Source: Longitalea arenae (GTDB lineage Bacteria > Bacteroidota > Bacteroidia > Chitinophagales > Chitinophagaceae). From it: a DNA stretch of 64,000 nt. The stretch is taken from positions 338,592 to 402,591 of the forward strand of contig NZ_JAFFJX010000006.1 in the NCBI RefSeq assembly GCF_016924755.1, read 5' to 3'. How positions within the stretch are numbered: position 1 is the first letter of the stretch; every line of letters begins with the position of its first letter. Below, one piece after another: positions 35,518 through 44,701 of the stretch. The position numbers were made by a program, and so were the translations under genes. Below the pieces are notes generated by a model. The model saw only the letters and a program-made list of their open reading frames with translations. It did not search any database and was not told the DNA's origin.

Positions 35518-36516
35518 ATGAAAAAATCGCTATATACCTGCTTACTTTTTACTATTGTCATCAGCAGTTATTCAAGCTTAAATGCGCAGCCAACAGCGGC
35601 CAAGAAAAAGACATCGGGCAATCCCGTTTTTCCGGGCTGGTATGCCGATCCGGAAGGAGCTATTTTCAACAAGCAATACTGGATCTACCCTACTTATTCC
35701 GCGCCTTATAATCAACAGGTGTTCCTGGATGCATTTTCTTCCAAAGACCTCGTGCACTGGACAAAACACGAACGCATTGTTGATACGGCAGCCATTAAAT
35801 GGGCAAAACGGGCCATGTGGGCGCCGGCCATTGTGCAGAAGGACGGCCGGTACTTTCTGTTTTTCTCTGCCAACGATATTCAGAACGAACAGCAACCCGG
35901 TGGCATTGGCGTGGCCGTTGCCGATAAGCCGGAAGGCCCGTTCAAAGATTATCTCGGCAAACCCTTACTCGATAAGATCGTAAACAAGGCGCAGCCGATC
36001 GATCAGTTTGTATTCCGCGATAAAGACGGGCAGTACTACATGATCTATGGCGGCTGGGGCCATTGCAATATCACCAAATTGAAGGACGATTTTACCGGCT
36101 TTATTCCGTTCGAAGATGGGAACAGTTTCCGCGAGATCACACCGAAAGGTTATGTGGAAGGACCGATCATGTTCATTCGCAATAACAAGTACTATTTTAT
36201 GTGGAGTGAAGGCGGCTGGACGGGCCCCGACTACCGGGTAGCCTATGCGATCGGCGATTCGCCATTTGGCCCCTTTGAACGAATAGGCACCGTATTGCAA
36301 CAGGATGCGGCCGTGGCAACAGGGGCAGGCCACCATTCGGTGCTTCAATTTCCGGGCAGTAATGATTGGTATATTGTTTACCACCGTCGACCCCTGGGCG
36401 AAACGGATGGCAACCACCGGGTGACCTGCATCGATAAAATGGAGTTTGATGAAAAGGGATTCATCAAACCGGTGAAAATAACCTTTGAAGGTGTATCGCC
36501 GAAAAAGCTAAAGTGA
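35518..36516 (+). CDS. Secreted glycoside hydrolase family 43 enzyme
   Basis: 332 residues with a signal peptide (ending NAQP). The five-bladed propeller has all three GH43 acids: the base Asp44 in GWYADPEG, the pKa modulator Asp162 in QPIDQFVF and the acid Glu214 in YVEGPIMF. Family members act on arabinan, arabinoxylan or xylo-oligosaccharides. The subfamily cannot be set here. It is 6 kb from the galactan locus and on the opposite strand to its enzymes; arabinose side chains on galactan would make the combination sensible, but co-regulation is not shown. Confidence 0.9.
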   Translation: MKKSLYTCLLFTIVISSYSSLNAQPTAAKKKTSGNPVFPGWYADPEGAIFNKQYWIYPTYSAPYNQQVFLDAFSSKDLVHWTKHERIVDTAAIKWAKRAMWAPAIVQKDGRYFLFFSANDIQNEQQPGGIGVAVADKPEGPFKDYLGKPLLDKIVNKAQPIDQFVFRDKDGQYYMIYGGWGHCNITKLKDDFTGFIPFEDGNSFREITPKGYVEGPIMFIRNNKYYFMWSEGGWTGPDYRVAYAIGDSPFGPFERIGTVLQQDAAVATGAGHHSVLQFPGSNDWYIVYHRRPLGETDGNHRVTCIDKMEFDEKGFIKPVKITFEGVSPKKLK

Positions 36517-36536
36517 TCGATGCTGTTAGTGACACC

Positions 36537-36839
36537 TTACACCTTACTCAGGATCTTCCGGTCGATATAAAAGGTGCCGAAAGGAATACAGCAGGCAAGT
36601 ATCACTTTCCAGGTGATCTTTGTAAAGGCCCATTTTTGCTCAACGCCTACGCTCAATGTATTGAATATAAAAAGCACGAACAAGGCGCCATGAATGGGCC
36701 CAAGCAATTTTGTAAAAGCGGGATCGCCCGCTGCATATTTTAGCGGCACGGCTATAAATACCAGTAAGAGCAGGGAAATGCCTTCCAGGAATCCCAGTAA
36801 ACGCAGGCGTCCTATTCTTGTTTTAAATAATGATTGCAT
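36537..36839 (-). CDS. DUF3817 integral membrane protein
   Basis: 100 residues with three membrane helices. The N-terminal LRLLGFLEGISLLLLVFIA and the LLGPIHGALFVLFI segment are hallmarks of DUF3817, whose function is unknown. The gene starts 3 bp after the stop of the upstream membrane-protein gene, so the two are one transcription unit, probably controlled by the neighbouring TetR protein. Confidence 0.88.
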   Translation of the reverse strand: MQSLFKTRIGRLRLLGFLEGISLLLLVFIAVPLKYAAGDPAFTKLLGPIHGALFVLFIFNTLSVGVEQKWAFTKITWKVILACCIPFGTFYIDRKILSKV

Positions 36840-36842
36840 AGA

Positions 36843-37301
36843 CTATCTGATAAAAGGTCTGTTAGCAAATGGAGAGAAAGGCCAGGGAATGGCTATAAAG
36901 ATCAGGATCAGGGCTAGCGAATACCATAAGAGCATGGTCCTGAACTTTTTCTTATCTGCCGGCTTTCTTTTCGTCAACGCCGATCCCACCGTGATAATAA
37001 TGATCGCCACCAGCATCAGGCTACTGTGTATCGCGCCAAAGAACATATAGTCGGTATTTTCCATGGCACTATTTCCATGCTGATGAAAATATTGTATCAA
37101 CGGACTTTGAAAGTACAAAACCATTCCTGCCATTAACTGTATATGCGCAATAGTAGCGGTCCAGTGACGCAGCGCATTATCGGCTTTGGTAAATTTTCTA
37201 TTGAAAAAATATCCGCTATACGCTTTCCATACCGCAATGAGTAAACTGATCAGCACGAACCAGCGTACATACGAATGCAAATAAATAAGGAACTGATACA
37301 T
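36843..37301 (-). CDS. Four-helix integral membrane protein
   Basis: 152 residues from MYQFLIYLHSYVRW; the frame extends 15 residues upstream, but that part is basic and would run toward the operator palindrome. Four hydrophobic helices are visible, with conserved-looking LHSYVRW at the N-terminus and ATIAHIQLMAGMVLYF in the middle. This pattern is found in a Bacteroidota family without known function. It leads the operon with DUF3817. Confidence 0.75.
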   Translation of the reverse strand: MYQFLIYLHSYVRWFVLISLLIAVWKAYSGYFFNRKFTKADNALRHWTATIAHIQLMAGMVLYFQSPLIQYFHQHGNSAMENTDYMFFGAIHSSLMLVAIIIITVGSALTKRKPADKKKFRTMLLWYSLALILIFIAIPWPFSPFANRPFIR

Positions 37302-37357
37302 AACCAGGCTAACCCGCTTTAGTAGTTTTAAATAAAGACGGGACAAAGCTAATGCAA

Positions 37358-37379
37358 AAACATACTAACTAGTATGTTT
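37358..37379. promoter_or_regulatory. Perfect palindrome, probable TetR operator of the membrane operon
   Basis: aaacatacta and tagtatgttt form a perfect 10-bp inverted repeat around the centre ac. It lies 57-78 bp upstream of the membrane-protein start codon and 14 bp beyond the TetR stop codon. A related site, ATACTAAC-CC-GTAT, occurs upstream of tetR at 37990-38003. Confidence 0.7.
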
Positions 37380-37392
37380 ATTGAGAAAAAAA

Positions 37393-37983
37393 TTATTGCA
37401 GGGTGTGCAGGTAATCTTTCAGCTGCTTTAAATAGATGAGATAAACAGATCTGCTGTTGTTCAATTTACCCATATTTCGTATACCCCAGTAGCCCGACAT
37501 AATGAAAACGGCCACCTGTTCGCTTTTTACATCTGCGCGAATGCGTCCGGCTTTTTTTCCTTTCCTGATGCAGTGGATAATCGCGTTCTTCCATTCCTGC
37601 GACAACTCGTTCAATACCCTGGTGAAATCACTATGCCAGGGCGCCATTTCCTGGGTGAAATTGGCTGCCGGGCACCCATACTCAACTTTCAGCAATTCAT
37701 TCTTCATCAAAATAGCATACATCATATCATAAATGATCTTTACGGGATCGCCTTCGGTATGAAGGGGTTCAATGAAAGCAGCTGCAAAACCGGGTTTCAG
37801 CAATTCGTTGATAATGGCGATACCCATTTCATCTTTATTCCTGAAATGATAGTAAAATGCGCCTTTGGTGACCTGTGTGGTTGCCAGAATATCATCGATG
37901 CTCGTCGTTTGATAGCCTTTTACGTAGATCAGTTCAAAAGCCTTTTGTAAAATACCCATTCTTGTTGCCTCGGCTTTTTTCAT
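37393..37983 (-). CDS. TetR/AcrR-family transcriptional repressor
   Basis: 196 residues. The N-terminal helix-turn-helix is clear: FELIYVKGYQTTSIDDI, then TQVTKGAFYYHFRNKDEM. The C-terminal part is helical and resembles the TetR_C domain of YcdC/AcrR-like proteins. Two sites built on ATACTAAC-NN-GTAT flank the gene, one upstream of tetR itself and one upstream of the following membrane operon, which fits a self-regulating repressor. The inducer is unknown. Confidence 0.92.
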   Translation of the reverse strand: MKKAEATRMGILQKAFELIYVKGYQTTSIDDILATTQVTKGAFYYHFRNKDEMGIAIINELLKPGFAAAFIEPLHTEGDPVKIIYDMMYAILMKNELLKVEYGCPAANFTQEMAPWHSDFTRVLNELSQEWKNAIIHCIRKGKKAGRIRADVKSEQVAVFIMSGYWGIRNMGKLNNSRSVYLIYLKQLKDYLHTLQ

Positions 37984-37989
37984 AAATAG

Positions 37990-38003
37990 ATACTAACCCG
38001 TAT
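37990..38003. promoter_or_regulatory. Second TetR-type site upstream of tetR
   Basis: atactaacccgtat differs from the core of the downstream palindrome (atactaactagtat) at two central bases only. It lies 7 bp upstream of the tetR start codon, where a bound repressor would block its own transcription or translation start. Confidence 0.55.
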
Positions 38004-38056
38004 TTTTTAACAAAGTAAACCAGAACTGCTTATTTATACAAATGTTCCTGCCGCCC

Positions 38057-39097
38057 TCAGGGTGCTGCGGCAAAAAAGCGCCTTGCTCCTTCCCGCCCAC
38101 TCTCTACCAGGGCCGTTATAGTTTCCTTTGGCAACCTGCGCACCCTGCCGGAAAGGTTCATATTGTTAATGGCAATGGTGCGGCGCAAACTGTTGGGATG
38201 TGTAACTTCGGGATTCGCCTTATCGATGAGGGTGTGGTACAATGCTTTTAAATAATCGCCCATCGTATAAATTTCAAAGGGGTAAACGCCCGGCCGTTGG
38301 GCATTGTACTGAATTTGTTCGGGCATTTCCATCAACAGCCCCAGGGTTTCACGATTTTCCATCCAGGCATTTGGCGGGGAACCATGTTCATGTATGTATT
38401 TGGTGGAATCAAATAAAGCGATCGGGTAATTGCTCAGCACACCACCATCTACCATTACATGTAATAATTTTCCTTCTTTTGGTCTCTTATAAACCCTGCC
38501 ACTGTCATCCATCAGCACAGCCTGGTAGTACAGTGGAATAGATAAGGAAATCCGAACCGCATCACAGATGCGCATATGCGGGTAATTTTCATGCGAAAAT
38601 ACCCGCAGCATCTGGTAGGTAAGGTCCGTACCCGTTATATACAGGTCTTTATATCCCTTTTCAGCGCTTTGGGCATGCAGTTCACCAAAAGTAATATCAC
38701 CGTTACCCGTTTTGGCAGCAAGCAGGTTCGCTATCCATTCTGCTATCTTCTCGCCTTTATACCAGCCGAATTGCTTGCGCAAACGCCTGATGCCACCAGC
38801 CAGCATCCAGCCGCCATCATTGAACTTTTTTAAAGGAATATTCGCCGTTAGCTCTATGATCTCCCCCGAGGTATAACCAACAGCCAGCAGCGCGCCCTGT
38901 ATGGCGCCTACGGAAGTACCCCCTACCCGCTGAATGTCTTTCAGAATACCCATGCTGTCGAGCACCTGTAAAGCGCCGGCATAGGCAAAACCCTTCACAC
39001 CCCCGCCTTCCATAACCAGGTTGCGGTAGCGCGGAGCCTGGGCATAACCCGTAGCAACGACAAGTAATGAAACAGAAAACAAGACAATCTTTTTCAT
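38057..39097 (-). CDS. Secreted patatin-like phospholipase
   Basis: 346 residues with a signal peptide (ending GYAQ). The patatin signatures are all present: oxyanion motif EGGGVKG, nucleophile Ser62 in GGTSVGA, and the dyad Asp in VMVDGGVLSNYP. Such enzymes release fatty acids from lipids with a Ser-Asp dyad. No barrel domain follows, so the protein is probably periplasmic or secreted rather than self-transported. Confidence 0.9.
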   Translation of the reverse strand: MKKIVLFSVSLLVVATGYAQAPRYRNLVMEGGGVKGFAYAGALQVLDSMGILKDIQRVGGTSVGAIQGALLAVGYTSGEIIELTANIPLKKFNDGGWMLAGGIRRLRKQFGWYKGEKIAEWIANLLAAKTGNGDITFGELHAQSAEKGYKDLYITGTDLTYQMLRVFSHENYPHMRICDAVRISLSIPLYYQAVLMDDSGRVYKRPKEGKLLHVMVDGGVLSNYPIALFDSTKYIHEHGSPPNAWMENRETLGLLMEMPEQIQYNAQRPGVYPFEIYTMGDYLKALYHTLIDKANPEVTHPNSLRRTIAINNMNLSGRVRRLPKETITALVESGREGARRFFAAAP

Positions 39098-39314
39098 CAG
39101 GGCGAAATGTTTGAGCTACAAGATACGTAAGCCGTTGATGAAAAGTTGGGGGTGTTTCAAGGTTTTAACATTGGCGCTGATCCCGCACCAGTGTAAATAA
39201 ATCTCCCTAAATAACTGCCTTTACTCTACACTCCCCAACCAGAGCGGCCCATGGCCTGCGATAAATCAGCTGGCATAACTTCTGAAGTTTGTATCGTACA
39301 CTAAACCTAAGGAT

Positions 39315-39728
39315 ATGAACTTACTGAGCACAAGGATCCACGGATACATCGACTATATTATGGGTACGCTGCTGATTGCAGCCCCCTGGATCTTTAATTT
39401 TGCCCGGGATGATGCAAGTACTTTTATTCCTCCCATCCTGGGCATCACCACGATCATCTACAGCCTCATGACAAGATACGAGTTAAGCCAGGCCCGCATG
39501 ATACCCATGCGCCGGCATTTATTGCTGGATACGCTCGTGAGCCTTTTCCTGATAGCATCCCCCTGGCTCTTCGGCTTCAACGATTACATTTGGGAACCAC
39601 ATGTAATACTGGGATGTATCGGGCTGCTGATCGTGTTCATCTCGAAACGGGAACCTGGCGAAAGACGTACGCCGGGGGAAAGAAATATCAGTGGCGATAA
39701 TAACATGCGGCGAACTGCGGTTCATTAA
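39315..39728 (+). CDS. SPW-repeat membrane protein
   Basis: 137 residues with four membrane helices in two halves. Each half has the SPW-type motif: LLIAAPWIFNF near the N-terminus and LIASPWLFGF later. The C-terminus is a polar, Arg-rich tail (KREPGERRTPGERN). The family is uncharacterised. The gene stands alone and ends before a strong hairpin. Confidence 0.82.
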   Translation: MNLLSTRIHGYIDYIMGTLLIAAPWIFNFARDDASTFIPPILGITTIIYSLMTRYELSQARMIPMRRHLLLDTLVSLFLIASPWLFGFNDYIWEPHVILGCIGLLIVFISKREPGERRTPGERNISGDNNMRRTAVH

Positions 39729-39740
39729 CACGAAATGACA

Positions 39741-39766
39741 AGCCCCGGTTAAAAAAGACCGGGGCT
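39741..39766. terminator. Bidirectional terminator
   Basis: agccccggt (39741-39749) and accggggct (39758-39766) pair perfectly over 9 bp around an 8-nt A-rich loop, between two convergent genes. Confidence 0.75.
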
Positions 39767-39779
39767 CGTTATAATCTTT

Positions 39780-40901
39780 CTACAATAATTTCAATTCCAC
39801 TTTTTTGCCGGTGGCCACCGCCTTGTAAATGGCATCAATGATCTTCAGATCACGCAGGCCTTCCTCACCGTCGACCGGAACGACCGCCTGTTTGCCATCC
39901 ATAATGATAGCCGCCATCTCATCCATTTGTATCGTTTGATGCGTCATATGCGGTTGCGTCAATTCGCCTTTATTGGTTCGTCCCTTGATGGGGCCGTAGC
40001 CGGTAGCAGGTTGCAACTCGGCAAAGCCCTTGCTGCCATTCAGGAAAAAGCGGTCGAGATTGTTCATACTATAGGTAGACAAACAGGAAGCCACTGCCCC
40101 GCCGGGAAAACCCAGTTGGAACTGGATGGTCTCATCCACCCCCGGTTTGAACTTTTGCGGATCGGTCTTGGTCTCCTGCGCCGTTACCCAAACCGGTTCC
40201 TCGCCAACCATATAACGCGCACCATTAATGGAATAAATACCTATATCCATCAACGCACCGCCGCCGGCCAGTTCTTTTGTCAACCGCCACTGCCCGGGAT
40301 CACCGATGGCAAAACCGCTCAATCCCTGGAAGAACAGGATCTTCCCCAATTCACCTTCTTTGCGCATGCGCACGATCTCCAGGGTCTTTGGCTCAAAATG
40401 CATTCTGTAGCCAACTAGTAATTTTACATTCGCTTTTTTACAGGCATCCACCATCTCCTGCCCTTCCTTTGCATTCAGGGCCATTGGCTTTTCACAAATA
40501 ACATGTTTTCCCGCTTTGGCTGCCCTGATCGCATGCTCGCGGTGCAGGGCATTGGGTGTTATCACATACACGGCATCTATATCGGGGTTGTCTTTTATGC
40601 GATCGAAATTTTCGTAATTATAACAATTCTTTGCGGGAATATTGTATTTCGACTGCCAACTGGTGATCTTGGCGGGTGTACCGCTAACCACCCCGGTTAA
40701 GCGCGCCCGTTTGCAGTCCTTCATCGCCTCTGCCACCCGGGTACCATAACTTCCCAAGCCCATGATAGCTACCCGCAGCGGCGGCCCATCCTGTACCAGT
40801 GATCCGGTTTGTTCAATACTTGCTAATGTTTCAACAGACAAAAGAGGAAATGCAGCCACCGAAGCGGCCAGTTTTTGCAGAAAGTTTCGACGGGAATTCA
40901 T
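39780..40901 (-). CDS. Exported Gfo/Idh/MocA-family oxidoreductase
   Basis: 373 residues from MNSRRNFLQK; an ATG three codons earlier is equally possible. The N-terminus has a twin-arginine-type signal (SRRNFLQKLAASVAAFPLL). A Rossmann domain begins at LRVAIMGLGSYG, with the family motif CEKPMALN; the C-terminal domain has GGALMDIGIYSINGARYM. Enzymes of the family act on sugars or sugar derivatives with NAD(P), and exported ones resemble glucose-fructose oxidoreductase. Substrate unknown. Confidence 0.9.
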   Translation of the reverse strand: MNSRRNFLQKLAASVAAFPLLSVETLASIEQTGSLVQDGPPLRVAIMGLGSYGTRVAEAMKDCKRARLTGVVSGTPAKITSWQSKYNIPAKNCYNYENFDRIKDNPDIDAVYVITPNALHREHAIRAAKAGKHVICEKPMALNAKEGQEMVDACKKANVKLLVGYRMHFEPKTLEIVRMRKEGELGKILFFQGLSGFAIGDPGQWRLTKELAGGGALMDIGIYSINGARYMVGEEPVWVTAQETKTDPQKFKPGVDETIQFQLGFPGGAVASCLSTYSMNNLDRFFLNGSKGFAELQPATGYGPIKGRTNKGELTQPHMTHQTIQMDEMAAIIMDGKQAVVPVDGEEGLRDLKIIDAIYKAVATGKKVELKLL

Positions 40902-40910
40902 AATTGCCAA

Positions 40911-41235
40911 TTTTGATTAAATTTAAATAACAATTAGTTACTGGCAAGCCAGGGCACCGTTCATTTAACCCGGCGTGAAGCTATGCCATACCTGAAAGCC
41001 ATTAACCTGCCGGGATCTTTTAAAAGCTGATGATCATTTACCATTGAGCGCGGTTTTGGATCGTTCGTGCGGGCGGCATTTTCCGCTCATCCCTGAAATG
41101 CTCCTTTTTCATCAACTATGTCGAACGGCTATTCCCTTCGGTCACAGCAAGAATTGTTCCGCCATCCAAATCTCCCCCACTACCGCTGTTATACTTTAAC
41201 TAGAAAAGCATATATAGAATCAGTACCATTGAGCT
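40911..41235. other. Intergenic, nothing identified
   Basis: Divergent gap of about 325 bp between the oxidoreductase and DUF5916 genes. No hairpin, repeat or exact TAnnTTTG element was found on either strand. Confidence 0.4.
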
Positions 41236-43908
41236 ATGAACCGCTGCTTTTTGCTGGTATTGCTGGTACTTGCATCCACTACAACCGCCATGAGTAAACC
41301 CGCCGATACAACGGTTGTAAAAAGATCCTATTATACCCAACATCTGCAAGGCGCCATTACACTAGATGGTATTCCCAATGAAGAAAGCTGGAATGCCGTT
41401 CCCTGGACCGGAGACTTTACACAATGGAAACCCAATGAAGGTAAAGCGCCGGCCCAGCCCACCCGGTTCAAAATATTGTATGATGAAAAATTTCTTTACG
41501 TAGCTTATCATTGTATAGATCAATACCCCGATTCAATTATAAAACGCATGGAACGCCGCGACCAGTTCCCGGGTGATTGGGTGGAAATAAATATCGACAG
41601 CTACCACGACCTGCGCACGGCTTTCTCGTTCACCCTATCGGTCTCGGGCGTACGCGGTGATGAATTTGTATCAAACAACGGCGACAACTGGGATGTTAAC
41701 TGGAACCCCATCTGGTTTGCCAGGACCCATATCGATGAAACCGGCTGGACAGCCGAAGTAAAGATCCCGTTCAGCCAGCTCCGTTATGGCAATGAAGTTG
41801 ATAAGACCTGGGGCATCCAGGTTACCCGCCGGATTTTCCGCAGAGATGAAATGTCATGCTGGCAATATATTCCCCAGAACTCCGGCGTTTGGGTGAGCCG
41901 GTTTGGGGAATTAAAAGGATTGAAGAATATTCCCCTGCACCGCCAGGTTGAAATAGCGCCCTATGTAACCATTCAGGCCGATAAATACAAAAAGGTAAAT
42001 GGCAACCCTTTTGCCAAAGGCTTTGATACCAAATTGACCGGCGGTCTCGATGGCAAGTTCGCCGTTACCAATGATCTTATTCTCGATTTTACCGTAAACC
42101 CCGATTTCGGCCAGGTAGAAGCCGATCCCTCGCAGGTACGCATCGATGGCTTCCAGAATTTCTTTGAAGAGCGCCGCCCTTTCTTTATGGAAAGCCGCAA
42201 TATTTTTGACTACCAGCTAACCGGCTCGGTAGCCGGCGGCGACTATGATTCAGACCTGCTTTTTTATTCGCGGCGCATCGGCAGCGCACCCCATGCCTCC
42301 CCCACCTTAAACAGTCATGAATACCTGAAAATGCCTTTGAACAATACCATCCTGGGCGCGGCCAAGTTCAGCGGCAAGACCCGGAAAGGCTGGAGCATAG
42401 GCATTTTGGAAAGCATTACCGAAAGGGAAATGGCCACGATCGATAACAATGGTGAAAAAAGAGAGGAACTGGTGGAACCGCTTACCAGTTATTTTGTAGG
42501 GCGATTGCAGAAAGACATCAATGGCGGCAAAACCATTATCGGCGGCATCTTTACGGCCGTTAACCGCGGCAATGGATTGGATAACCTTTTGCATCGCAAT
42601 GCTTATTCCGGGGGCATTGACTTTTTTCATACCTGGAAGAACCGCATCTGGTATATTCGCGGAAATGCGATCATCAGCCAGGTACAGGGAACTAAAACCG
42701 CCATACTCAATACCCAAAGAGCTTTTGAACACCTGTTCCAAAGAACAAATGCCGGTGAAGTATCGATTGACACCAACCGCACGGCCCTCACCGGAACCGG
42801 TGGCACTTTCCGGTTTGGTAAAAACGGCGGCAGATCGGGCCGGCTGGGCCAGGTGTTTAAATTCGAGACCGGGGTTACCCTGCGTTCGCCGGAACTGGAA
42901 TTGAATGATATCGGCTTTATGCTAACCGCCAATGAGATCAATCATTTTGCTTGGGCCGGATATCATTTTCAGAAATCGTTCCTCTTCTTCCGCAATGCGT
43001 TTTTAAATTATAACCATTGGTCGAGGTGGGATTATAGCGGTAAGTTCATTTACCAGGCATTTAACTTCAATACCAGCGCTACTTTTCAAAACAACTGGCA
43101 GGTAGGAACGGGATCTACCTGGAACCCTTTTGAAATTTCGAACAATGCGTTGCGCGGTTCATCAGCCATGCGCCGGCCAGCCGGCATCTCCCATAATTTC
43201 TGGACGACCAGCGATTACCGTAAGAAAGTATATGTGAACCTCAACATGGATAATTTCTGGGGATTTCAGAATACCATTAAAAATAACGATATCGAGCTCA
43301 CCGTCTATTATCAACCCATCGACGCCATGCGGATCAGTCTGGCCGCGAATTATATCTATAACTGGCGGCGGCAGGATCAGTTCGTAAGCAATGTATCTTA
43401 TGGCAATACCATCCGGACAATCGTAGGCGAAGTAAAGCAACACACTTTACGTTTTACGGGCCGGCTGAGCTATAATATAACGCCCGATCTCACGCTGCAA
43501 TATTATGGACAACCATATATTACGCGTCCGCTCTACGATCATTTTGCATATGTAAAGGCCCCGATGGCCAGGGAATATAATGACCGCTTTCATGGCTTTA
43601 CCAATGGGGAGGTCACGGAGATGAATGGACGGTACCAGGTGGATGAGCAAAAGGATGGGATCGTTGATTATAGTTTCAGTAAACCGGATTTCAATTTTGT
43701 ACAGTTCCGGTCGAACTTTGTGATGCGCTGGGAATATAAACCGGGCTCTGAGTTATACCTGGTATGGTCGCAAAGCAATACACCTGATGCCTCGGCCGAT
43801 CTGTACAATGATGTAGCCATTCCGAAAAGTTTATTCCGGAACGCATTTGACAACCAGGCGGCCAGGAACATCTTTCTGGTCAAGTGGACCTACCGTTTTC
43901 TTAAATAG
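41236..43908 (+). CDS. DUF5916 outer-membrane protein with CBM9-like N-terminal domain
   Basis: 890 residues with a signal peptide (MNRCFLLVLLVLASTTTA). Residues about 40-235 are a CBM9-like carbohydrate-binding domain (ITLDGIPNEESWNAVPW, FLYVAYHCID, WTAEVKIPFSQLRYG). The rest is DUF5916, with VNPDFGQVEADPSQV and FFEERRPFFMES, followed by a long run of beta strands like an outer-membrane barrel, ending KWTYRFLK. The domain pairing is common in Bacteroidota, with no proven function. It stands alone. Confidence 0.85.
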   Translation: MNRCFLLVLLVLASTTTAMSKPADTTVVKRSYYTQHLQGAITLDGIPNEESWNAVPWTGDFTQWKPNEGKAPAQPTRFKILYDEKFLYVAYHCIDQYPDSIIKRMERRDQFPGDWVEINIDSYHDLRTAFSFTLSVSGVRGDEFVSNNGDNWDVNWNPIWFARTHIDETGWTAEVKIPFSQLRYGNEVDKTWGIQVTRRIFRRDEMSCWQYIPQNSGVWVSRFGELKGLKNIPLHRQVEIAPYVTIQADKYKKVNGNPFAKGFDTKLTGGLDGKFAVTNDLILDFTVNPDFGQVEADPSQVRIDGFQNFFEERRPFFMESRNIFDYQLTGSVAGGDYDSDLLFYSRRIGSAPHASPTLNSHEYLKMPLNNTILGAAKFSGKTRKGWSIGILESITEREMATIDNNGEKREELVEPLTSYFVGRLQKDINGGKTIIGGIFTAVNRGNGLDNLLHRNAYSGGIDFFHTWKNRIWYIRGNAIISQVQGTKTAILNTQRAFEHLFQRTNAGEVSIDTNRTALTGTGGTFRFGKNGGRSGRLGQVFKFETGVTLRSPELELNDIGFMLTANEINHFAWAGYHFQKSFLFFRNAFLNYNHWSRWDYSGKFIYQAFNFNTSATFQNNWQVGTGSTWNPFEISNNALRGSSAMRRPAGISHNFWTTSDYRKKVYVNLNMDNFWGFQNTIKNNDIELTVYYQPIDAMRISLAANYIYNWRRQDQFVSNVSYGNTIRTIVGEVKQHTLRFTGRLSYNITPDLTLQYYGQPYITRPLYDHFAYVKAPMAREYNDRFHGFTNGEVTEMNGRYQVDEQKDGIVDYSFSKPDFNFVQFRSNFVMRWEYKPGSELYLVWSQSNTPDASADLYNDVAIPKSLFRNAFDNQAARNIFLVKWTYRFLK

Positions 43909-43910
43909 AT

Positions 43911-44022
43911 TTCTGATTTCGGGATTTCTGATTTAGAGATTTCTGATTTCGGGATTTTGAGATTTCTGATTTCAGGATTTGGGAGTAAATCGAGAAATCA
44001 CGAAATCAAAAATCAGAAATTG
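43911..44022. repeat. Imperfect tandem repeat of gatttcgg-type octamers with inverted right arm
   Basis: Directly after the DUF5916 stop a run of atttctgatttcggg-like units reaches about 43980 and is mirrored by gaaatcacgaaatcaaaaatcagaaat up to 44022. The whole can fold back on itself. It overlaps no convincing gene and ends at the DinB stop. The same word family fills 58796-59173. Confidence 0.75.
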
Positions 44023-44023
44023 T

Positions 44024-44524
44024 TTACCACAGGCGTTCATCTGCCGAAGGTCCGTAGATCGAAGGAACCGCAATATCATTCAGTCGCATGTATACGGTCA
44101 GTTGTCCGCGGTGATGCACCCAATGATTCAGGGTTGATCCGATCTGGCCGAGTTTAGGAGCAGTATACAGGACCTGTCCGCTCCTTTTCAAAGAAAAAGG
44201 TTGCTGCAGGGCTTCGTCCGACACATTGGCCAATGCGTTTTTGGCGCCTTCTATGTTCTCATCAAATCGCTTTACCAGGTCAGCCGCCGTAGCCGGTTTG
44301 AACAATTGACCGGTGGCCAGGTCAATGTCTGGTTCTTCGATCATGGTCCTGATCCAGTTGGGCATCTCCGCCACCAGGATGCTCAGGTAGCCCAGTTCCA
44401 TTGATTTTTCGTGAGGTTTATAATGATACAGTTCAACCGGTATGCGCTCGAGGCATTTGCGGGTAGCCGTTACTTCTGCTTCCAGCTCTTTGAGGTAGGT
44501 TTTGCCAAAACTTGTTTGATTCAT
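44024..44524 (-). CDS. DinB-family protein
   Basis: 166 residues, a four-helix bundle. His residues in positions typical of the DinB/YfiT metal site are seen in the C-terminal STLNHWVHHRGQLTVYM. The family includes thiol transferases and many uncharacterised stress proteins; no function can be given. The DoxX-like gene lies upstream on the same strand, but a hairpin stands between them. Confidence 0.85.
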   Translation of the reverse strand: MNQTSFGKTYLKELEAEVTATRKCLERIPVELYHYKPHEKSMELGYLSILVAEMPNWIRTMIEEPDIDLATGQLFKPATAADLVKRFDENIEGAKNALANVSDEALQQPFSLKRSGQVLYTAPKLGQIGSTLNHWVHHRGQLTVYMRLNDIAVPSIYGPSADERLW

Positions 44525-44589
44525 GGTTCTGTAATTAATGGTTTGGTATAGAGATAAACTGACATCTAATTTACCTATAAACCGGGAAA

Positions 44590-44644
44590 AGTTATTAAGT
44601 TATTTAGCTCCCAGGTGTAACCTGAACTAAACAACTTAATAACT
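44590..44644. terminator. Large hairpin after the DoxX-like gene
   Basis: agttattaagttatttag (44590-44607) and ctaaacaacttaataact (44627-44644) pair at 17 of 18 positions. The apex contains a further cagg/cctg stem. It lies downstream of the minus-strand DoxX-like gene and upstream of the DinB gene. Confidence 0.55.
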
Positions 44645-44701
44645 AATTAACTAAGGAACTATGAACTTTAGACTTTGAACTATGAACTGTGAACTTTGAA
44701 C
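44626..44701. repeat. Tandem heptamers of the gaacttt type
   Basis: After the hairpin apex the sequence continues as imperfect 7-bp units, such as aggaact, atgaact, ttagact, ttgaact, atgaact, gtgaact and ttgaact, right up to the stop of the DoxX-like gene. Similar units occur at 50373-50400. Confidence 0.65.
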
